From contig JAKAZF010000077.1 in assembly GCA_021826605.1 (NCBI GenBank), positions 1-8,967 on the forward strand: a stretch of 8,967 nucleotides of DNA. The letters are read 5' to 3'. This DNA is from Planctomycetota bacterium (GTDB taxonomy: Bacteria > Planctomycetota > Phycisphaerae > WQYP01). Positions 1 to 3,473 of this stretch are shown here, piece by piece. Position numbers and translations under genes: made by a program. Under the pieces are notes generated by a model that saw only the letters and a program-made list of their open reading frames with translations, did no database searches and was not told the DNA's origin. The number at the start of each line of letters is the position of its first letter. Position 1 is the first letter of the stretch.

Positions 1-291
1 TGGTAAATATCCTCGTTGTCGTCGCCGCAGCGACAGCTCAACTATCACCTGATCTCCTGCTCCAGCCCCGCCGTCGCAACATCGAGACTTCGTGTCGTCG
101 TGTCTTTGTGGTAAATATCGTCGTCGCATCCCAACCTCTGTGATCCCTGTGCCCTGATACCTATCCGTCGTCGTCCCCTCCGTTTACCTCCGCTACCTCG
201 TGGTAAATACCGTCGTGGCCGTCATCGCCGCAGCGACTGTCCCGTTGTTCGTTGAAACTGGCCGCCGCGTTGCAGAAGCGGTCACAGGCCC
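1..291. repeat. Left arm of large inverted repeat (runs off window edge)
   Basis: Bases 1-126 are a perfect reverse complement of 1768-1893. Bases about 168-291 match the reverse complement of about 1546-1685 with a few substitutions and a short deletion near 238. The stretch between (127-167) is degenerate relative to 1686-1767. The arm contains minus-oriented 9-10 nt arrays (TGGTAAATAT preceded by TCTTTGTG or CCTCCGTTTACC words at about 88-120 and 176-212) and hairpin words such as GTCGCCGCAGCGAC. Because base 1 is still paired with 1893, the repeat must extend left of the window. No gene is supported here: the open frames are translations of repeat DNA. Confidence 0.9.
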
Positions 292-326
292 TCGCAAGTT
301 CTGCGCTGGGGCTTATTTTGGTTTGG

Positions 327-354
327 TTGTGAACCGGTGGCGGGGGTGTATAAT
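327..354 (+). promoter_or_regulatory. Candidate sigma70-type promoter for the HTH gene
   Basis: A perfect TATAAT at 349-354 is preceded by TTGTGA at 327-332 (4 of 6 to TTGACA) with a 16-nt spacer. Transcription would start near 361, giving a leader of about 42 nt before the ATG at 403. It lies just inside the inner end of the left inverted-repeat arm. Assigned by motif only. Confidence 0.5.
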
Positions 355-402
355 GACTAAGATTAAGCGGATCATTTCCTCAACTTGAGACGGGAAAAGC
401 GA

Positions 403-831
403 ATGATTCCAATCGACAAGTTGCCGTTGGATACTGTGCGTGAACTGGTACGCCTGGTGGCGACCATCGCCATTGACAAGCGGGCACAGCAACCTTCCGT
501 GAAGTATCCGGCGGTTGTAAAAGTGATTCAGGAGGAACTGGCGCGATCCGATATAGCCGCTGATCAGGCGCCTGTTACAACGGGGCTTTCGCCACGGCTT
601 GCGCGGGTGTTACCGCTTCTTTTGCAGGGGATGGATATTCAGCGGATCGCGGAAATTTTGGATCTAAGTAAGTATACCGTACAGGAATACGTGCAGGATA
701 TTTATCGGCACTTTGGCGTTAGCAAGCGGGCGCAACTTCAGGCGTTGCTGGCCACCCATGGCACGCGGAAAACGCCGGATCGAGGCAGTGCGGGCGGCGG
801 CGGCTGTCGCCGCAGAGCAGGAGAGCAATAG
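403..831 (+). CDS. Small LuxR/GerE-type helix-turn-helix DNA-binding protein
   Basis: The product is a 142-aa protein if the ATG at 403 is used; an in-frame TTG at 385 would add six residues. GGGAA upstream is only a weak ribosome-binding site. Residues about 62-118 resemble the LuxR/GerE HTH: LSPRLARVLPLLLQG, then IQRIAEILDLSKYTVQEYV (recognition helix region), then IYRHFGVSKRAQL. The first 60 residues have no domain I recognise: no receiver Asp pattern and no autoinducer-type domain is visible. It is therefore a stand-alone HTH protein, probably a transcriptional regulator with unknown signal and targets. The last 15 or so residues (Gly/Arg-rich) and the TAG stop are encoded by the hairpin-capped repeat starting at 797, so the native C-terminus may have been replaced. 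The neighbours are repeats and a distant tRNA, so context gives no function. Confidence 0.65.
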   Translation: MIPIDKLPLDTVRELVRLVATIAIDKRAQQPSVKYPAVVKVIQEELARSDIAADQAPVTTGLSPRLARVLPLLLQGMDIQRIAEILDLSKYTVQEYVQDIYRHFGVSKRAQLQALLATHGTRKTPDRGSAGGGGCRRRAGEQ

Positions 832-923
832 AGAGTTGAGCAGTAGAGCGAATCGGGCCGCGGCCCGATTAGAACAGGTGTGAGTAGAACAGGTGAATAG
901 TAGAGCAAATAGGGCTGGGACTA
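797..923 (+). repeat. Hairpin-capped 15-nt repeat, copy 1
   Basis: The copy starts with a perfect hairpin (GCGGCG 797-802, loop GCTGT, CGCCGC 808-813). Degenerate units of about 15 nt follow, each beginning AGAGCAGG, AGAGAG, AGAGCG, AGAACAGG, AGAACAGG and AGAGCAAA. A 20-bp palindrome interrupts one unit at 851-870. Positions 842-896 match 6776-6830 at 54 of 55 bases. Positions 902-923 match the reverse complement of the start of copy 4 (about 1346-1367). The copy also supplies the last codons and stop of the HTH gene. Confidence 0.85.
851..870. repeat. Perfect 20-bp palindrome inside repeat copy 1
   Basis: AATCGGGCCGCGGCCCGATT reads identically on both strands. The same palindrome occurs at 6785-6804 in repeat copy 2 with the same flanks. 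It is absent at the corresponding point of the two inverted copies (1221-1282, 1351-1416). Confidence 0.9.
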
Positions 924-959
924 TACTCAGCGCGGACATTGAGGATCCATTCAAAAATA

Positions 960-1220
960 GCCTAATTATCAGCGGCGACTATTGAAGCAGGCATCGTCGC
1001 TGATGCCGTTATACGGCTGCAAAGCCACGCCAACGGCACGAGGGACCGAAATGTCCCGCCAGAGGCCGTGTTGAGTATACGATCCAATTCACGCAACCAC
1101 GGGAGGAATCCCGTGGTTGTTGCTCGGGAAACATTTGCTTGGCGCTTTACGGCTTTCCAAGCCATTGAGCAGGTGGCCGCAGGAGGCATTTCCACTTTGG
1201 CGGCAGCCACTTTTTTGAGC
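960..1220. other. Stem-loop-rich spacer, possible structured RNA
   Basis: No convincing gene is present. Both strands are open for about 80 codons (plus, about 966-1307; minus, 962-1210), but neither product is recognisable and neither has a good ribosome-binding site. The region does contain a run of perfect stems. These are GGCATC 990-995 with GATGCC 1002-1007 (mutually exclusive with GCCGT 1005-1009 / ACGGC 1013-1017), then ACGGC 1033-1037 with GCCGT 1065-1069 enclosing GGGAC 1042-1046 / GTCCC 1053-1057. A 10-bp stem CAACCACGGG 1094-1103 / CCCGTGGTTG 1110-1119 follows, and then GCTTGG 1137-1142 / CCAAGC 1157-1162. I do not match this to RNase P, tmRNA, SRP or 6S RNA. A structured RNA or a mobile-element core is possible, and so is chance folding of GC-rich DNA. 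Confidence 0.35.
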
Positions 1221-1282
1221 CAGCCTTATTTGCTCTACTGTCTACTCTCTAAGGTCTCCTGCTCTGCGGCGACAGCCGCCGC
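1221..1282 (-). repeat. Hairpin-capped 15-nt repeat, copy 3 (inverted, no palindrome)
   Basis: This copy is on the opposite strand from copy 1. Positions 1221-1265 repeat 1351-1395 at an offset of exactly 130 with two mismatches (1251, 1253). It ends in the perfect hairpin GCGGCG 1266-1271 / CGCCGC 1277-1282, the exact reverse complement of the copy 1 hairpin. It lacks the 20-bp palindrome. Confidence 0.85.
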
Positions 1283-1285
1283 CTT

Positions 1286-1307
1286 GAAAGTAGAAAGTAG
1301 AAAGTAG
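1286..1307 (+). repeat. 7-bp tandem repeat (GAAAGTA x3)
   Basis: Three perfect consecutive GAAAGTA units (1286-1306) plus one more base lie right after copy 3. The tract continues into AGTAGACCGCAGGGG (1303-1317), a 15-mer found inverted at 6890-6904. Confidence 0.85.
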
Positions 1308-1350
1308 ACCGCAGGGGTTGCCTCATCTTGCGACAGCATCACTTTAGTCC

Positions 1351-1416
1351 CAGCCTTATTTGCTCTACTGTCTACTCTCTCATGTCTCCTGCTCTATTTT
1401 GGCCTGCGGCCAAAAT
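1351..1416 (-). repeat. Hairpin-capped 15-nt repeat, copy 4 (abuts the tRNA)
   Basis: The body (1351-1395) matches copy 3. The capping hairpin is different in sequence: ATTTTGGCC 1396-1404, loop TGC, GGCCAAAAT 1408-1416. Its last base is also the tRNA discriminator position, so on the minus strand the hairpin begins exactly at the tRNA 3' end. It has no U-tract after the stem, so it is not a standard intrinsic terminator. Confidence 0.8.
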
Positions 1417-1490
1417 CGGGGCGACAGGATTTGAACCTGCGACTTCCTGGTCCCAAACCAGGCGCTCTAGCCAGGCTGAGCTACGCCCCG
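1416..1490 (-). tRNA. tRNA-Pro (anticodon UGG)
   Basis: The minus strand folds as a full 75-nt cloverleaf. The acceptor stem is CGGGGCG/CGCCCCG, the D stem GCTC/GAGC, the anticodon stem CCTGG/CCAGG with loop TTTGGGA (anticodon TGG at 1455-1453), and the T arm GCAGG-TTCAAAT-CCTGT. The discriminator base is A. UGG reads CCN proline codons. The gene does not encode CCA, since TTTT follows the discriminator, so CCA must be added by nucleotidyltransferase. A hairpin-capped repeat begins at the discriminator base. No other tRNA is nearby. Confidence 0.97.
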
Positions 1491-1500
1491 ATGCCCCTCT

Positions 1501-1529
1501 AATCTACCCGATTTTGCGGAATCATACAA
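1501..1529 (-). promoter_or_regulatory. Candidate promoter of tRNA-Pro
   Basis: On the minus strand TTGTAT (1529-1524) and TAGATT (1506-1501) are separated by 17 nt. The tRNA 5' end at 1490 lies about 10 nt after the -10 box, so the precursor would have a very short leader. Each box matches the consensus at about 4 of 6 bases, so support is modest. Confidence 0.4.
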
Positions 1530-1545
1530 AGAACGCGCCGGGCGC

Positions 1546-1893
1546 GGGCCTGTGGCCGATTCTGCAACGCGGCGGCCAGTTTCAACGAACAACGAGTAAC
1601 GATCAGCGAGCAGTCGCTGCGGCGATGACGGCCACGACGGTATTTACCACGAGGTGGCGGAGGTAAACGGAGGGGACGACGACGAGTAGCCGCAGAGGGC
1701 ACACGGATCACAGAGGTCGGAATACGACGACATAACCGCAAAGTAACGTAAGAACGCAAAGGGATGACGACGACGATATTTACCACAAAGACACGACGAC
1801 ACGAAGTCTCGATGTTGCGACGGCGGGGCTGGAGCAGGAGATCAGGTGATAGTTGAGCTGTCGCTGCGGCGACGACAACGAGGATATTTACCA
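1546..1893. repeat. Right arm of large inverted repeat
   Basis: This is the partner of 1-291. Bases 1768-1893 are a perfect reverse complement of 1-126, and 1546-1685 match the complement of about 168-291. The arm starts with a 7-bp-periodic tract (AACGAAC AACGAGT AACGATC AGCGAGC, about 1582-1610) and the hairpin word TCGCTGCGGCGA. It also contains GGAGCAGGAG (about 1834-1843), which resembles the hairpin-capped family. Long minus-strand frames across it translate repeats only. Confidence 0.9.
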
Positions 1894-1921
1894 CACAGAC
1901 ACGACGACACGAAGGGACGAC
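1643..1921 (+). repeat. Cluster of 9-10 nt arrays, forward orientation
   Basis: Successive arrays start with a TTACCAC, GCCGC or AACCGC word and carry two or three spaced units: 1643-1675 (ACCACGAGG, GGCGGAGG, AAACGGAGG), 1689-1717 (CGCAGAGG, ACACGG, CACAGAGG), 1733-1763 (CGCAAAG, ACGTAAG, ACGCAAAGG), 1783-1806 and 1888-1914 (ACCACA(A/C)AG, ACACGACG, ACACGAAG). Most are followed by a GACGACGACG tract. Units are spaced 9-10 nt apart. The AGG-rich units contain GGAGG, the Shine-Dalgarno core. Confidence 0.8.
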
Positions 1922-1967
1922 GACGATTGGCACCAGTAGGGCGCAGACTTGGGCAAAAAAACCACGT

Positions 1968-2055
1968 TAATTTTTTCTCTCTGTGTACTTTGTGATCTCT
2001 GTGGCTCGCCCCGTCGTCGCCACCCTCCGTTTACCTCCGTTTCCTCGTGGTTCAA
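1968..2055 (-). repeat. Two 9-10 nt arrays, reverse orientation, left of the GxxExxY gene
   Basis: On the minus strand these read GAGCCACAGAG-ATCACAAAG-TACACAGAG (about 2006-1975) and ACCACGAGG-AAACGGAGG-TAAACGGAGG (about 2050-2022). Positions 2013-2055 repeat 2611-2653 in the same orientation with one mismatch over 43 bases, so near-identical copies bracket the GxxExxY gene. Confidence 0.85.
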
Positions 2056-2103
2056 AATCTCTTTTTGAAGGTTTCCCGTAGTTCAGCAAGCTTATCACGA
2101 CGG

Positions 2104-2140
2104 AATTAACCACGAGGTAGCGGAGGTGAGCGGAGGTTTT
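2104..2140 (+). repeat. 9-10 nt array overlapping the 3' end of the GxxExxY gene
   Basis: TTAACCACGAGG, TAGCGGAGG and TGAGCGGAGG run on the plus strand. Read on the minus strand, the same bases encode the last eight residues (RSPPLPRG) and the TAA stop of the GxxExxY protein. The array is inverted relative to the one directly upstream of the gene (2538-2572). Confidence 0.85.
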
Positions 2141-2537
2141 TGTTGCGTGGACGGTAGAACCGGTCGATTCCATCCCGGAGGTGGAGGACATTGAAGTTAA
2201 TCAAAAGCCCGACATTGTTGCCACTTAATTTCAGATACGAAATAATTTGCGCTTTGTGAATCGGCAGTATTGCCTCAACCGCCTTTAACTCTACAACAAC
2301 CGATTCCTCCACCAGTAGATCGAGTCGGTATCCAACATCCAGGCTTACGCCGTCGTAAATCACGGGTAACTCCACTTGGTTACGCACGGCAAATCCATTC
2401 TTCCTCAGTTCATGAGCCAGGCACGCCTCATAGGTACTTTCCAATAATCCCGGCCCCAGTGTCGTGTGCACCCGCATGGCCGCGTTAATGATTCCATCAG
2501 TCAATTCTCGTAGTTCCAAATTATTATCGCGCACCAT
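2106..2537 (-). CDS. GxxExxY protein, PD-(D/E)XK nuclease-like
   Basis: The 143-aa product matches the GxxExxY family (PD-(D/E)XK-like). The signature motif is GPGLLESTY, with G30, E33 and Y36. A nuclease-fold core follows: Asp73 in YRLDLLVEE, Glu83-x-Lys85 in VVVELKAVE, then HKAQ (94-97), YLKL and GLLINFNV. Length is close to the family norm of about 125 residues plus a tail. The biological role of the family is not established: nuclease activity is inferred from the fold and conserved acidic/Lys residues. The ATG at 2537 is preceded on its strand by GGAGG two nt away (five nt from the next codon, GTG), and that GGAGG is the last unit of a repeat array. The C-terminal residues from about 136 on, and the stop, come from another array. 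The gene is thus framed by repeats on both sides, like a self-contained cassette. Confidence 0.85.
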   Translation of the reverse strand: MVRDNNLELRELTDGIINAAMRVHTTLGPGLLESTYEACLAHELRKNGFAVRNQVELPVIYDGVSLDVGYRLDLLVEESVVVELKAVEAILPIHKAQIISYLKLSGNNVGLLINFNVLHLRDGIDRFYRPRNKNLRSPPLPRG

Positions 2538-2653
2538 AACCTCCGTTTCCCTCTGTTTCCTCGTGGTTCACAAAAACTCTTTGCGCCCTTTGTTTCTTTG
2601 CGGTAAATCTGTCGTCGCCACCCTCCGTTTACCTCCGTTACCTCGTGGTTCAA
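2538..2653 (-). repeat. Three 9-10 nt arrays upstream of the GxxExxY gene
   Basis: On the minus strand: ACCACGAGG-AAACAGAGGG-AAACGGAGG ends directly at the start codon (about 2568-2538). ACCGCAAAG-AAACAAAGG-GCGCAAAG lies at about 2604-2580. ACCACGAGG-TAACGGAGG-TAAACGGAGG lies at about 2648-2622. Positions 2611-2653 are the second copy of the 43-bp direct repeat at 2013-2055. No gene lies in this stretch. Confidence 0.85.
2540..2544 (-). promoter_or_regulatory. Ribosome-binding site supplied by a repeat unit
   Basis: The final ACGGAGG unit of the array places GGAGG two nt before ATG (five before the adjacent in-frame GTG). No other purine-rich site lies closer, so translation of the GxxExxY gene probably depends on the repeat. 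Confidence 0.6.
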
Positions 2654-2702
2654 CGTTTCCCCCTCGGCGTCGCCGCACCGACAGGTCTACGCTCTACTGA
2701 AA
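2654..2702. repeat. Hairpin and degenerate repeat word abutting the lipB stop
   Basis: CGGCG 2665-2669 / CGCCG 2671-2675 form a short palindrome. It is followed by ACAGGTCTACGCTCTACTG (about 2681-2699), which shares words with the hairpin-capped family and ends three bases before the lipB stop. There is no T-tract, so I do not call it a terminator. Confidence 0.45.
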
Positions 2703-3473
2703 TCAGTCTGAAGGCAGTCGTGACGCAGTGAGAACGGCGCACATGGCCATGGCCAAGGTTGCTTTCACGTCGGCCATGGCTGGACATTGCGGCCCGAGTT
2801 CCGCCTGCATGGAGGTGACGGGTCGGCCAAGACCGCAGGGATTAATCAGATCGAAATAGCTTAAATCGGTGGTAACGTTCAACGCCAGGCCATGCAGTGA
2901 AATCCAGCGGCGCAGCTTCACACCAATGGCGCAGACTTTGGCCGGGCCGTTGGCCCCGCCGCGTCCGGATGCCAGCCAGACGCCCGTGGCACCCGCATCC
3001 CGCGATCCTTGTAAGCCAAAACCGGCAAGTGTTTGGATGACCGCCGCTTCCAATAGACGCATATACTCATGTATTCTTAAATGGTACTTGTTCAGCGGAA
3101 TAATCGGATACATCACCAGTTGACCGGGGCCATGAAAGGTAATATCACCTCCGCGATCCGTTGATTCCACGGCCACGCCGCGCTGGGCCAGCAATTCAGC
3201 GTCCGCCAGCAGATGAGCCGCCGCGCCGGGATGACGACCAATGGTGATGACCGGCGGATGCTCCACCAGCAGCAGCACGCCCGAAGCACACCGTCCATCG
3301 GATACCTTTTCATGCCAGGCCAATTGCGCATCCCAGGCACTGCGATATTCCATCCGCCCGAGGTCTACAACTGTCGGCACAGGTAACGCCTGATTATCTC
3401 CGGAGCCGGACATTGGCGTGGCGGACATTGTCAGCGCAAGCGGCGCAGGGGACCTGGACCGGGTGCCGCTCAT
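2703..3473 (-). CDS. lipB: Octanoyltransferase (lipoate-protein ligase B)
   Basis: LipB moves the octanoyl group from octanoyl-ACP to a lysine on lipoyl domains (pyruvate and 2-oxoglutarate dehydrogenases, glycine cleavage H protein). LipA then inserts sulfur. The enzyme is cytoplasmic. The 256-aa product has the family blocks in order: EHPPVITIGR (71-80), RGGDITFHGPGQLVMYP (107-123), KVCAIGVKLRRWISLHGLALN (179-199) and INPCGL with catalytic Cys213. Lys179 is the expected partner lysine. The first 30 or so residues are a Ser/Pro/Ala-rich extension, and Met16 or Met21 are possible alternative starts. I chose Met1 because ATGA overlaps the lon stop and GAAGG precedes it, which suggests translational coupling; neither internal Met has a visible ribosome-binding site. 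It is the last gene of the hsp20-lon-lipB operon. No lipA is visible. Confidence 0.95.
   Translation of the reverse strand: MSGTRSRSPAPLALTMSATPMSGSGDNQALPVPTVVDLGRMEYRSAWDAQLAWHEKVSDGRCASGVLLLVEHPPVITIGRHPGAAAHLLADAELLAQRGVAVESTDRGGDITFHGPGQLVMYPIIPLNKYHLRIHEYMRLLEAAVIQTLAGFGLQGSRDAGATGVWLASGRGGANGPAKVCAIGVKLRRWISLHGLALNVTTDLSYFDLINPCGLGRPVTSMQAELGPQCPAMADVKATLAMAMCAVLTASRLPSD

Noticed and set aside
200..388. 62-residue plus-strand open frame
   Set aside because: It begins inside the left inverted-repeat arm and reads repeat and promoter sequence; no ribosome-binding site.
664..954. Minus-strand open frame over the HTH gene end and repeat copy 1
   Set aside because: It overlaps the better supported HTH gene, and its N-terminal half is repeat translation also seen at 6600-6866.
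962..1210. 82-residue minus-strand frame as a real gene
   Set aside because: The opposite strand is equally open, no homologue is recognised and no ribosome-binding site precedes it. Kept only as part of the undefined 960-1220 region.
1396..1416. Intrinsic terminator for tRNA-Pro
   Set aside because: The stem is strong but it starts at the discriminator base and is followed by AGAGCAGG, not a U-tract.
1328..1666. Plus-strand open frame containing GATGFEPATSWSQTRRSSQAELRP
   Set aside because: This is the antisense translation of the tRNA-Pro, a well-known false protein; the region is a tRNA plus repeats.
1499..1933. 144-residue minus-strand open frame rich in Arg and Val
   Set aside because: It is repeat DNA translated, with the peptide CRRVxVVNIxVV recurring wherever the arrays recur. 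No start signal or recognisable domain.
1643..2653. CRISPR array
   Set aside because: Units are only 9-10 nt apart with no unique spacers of about 30 nt, and no cas genes are present.
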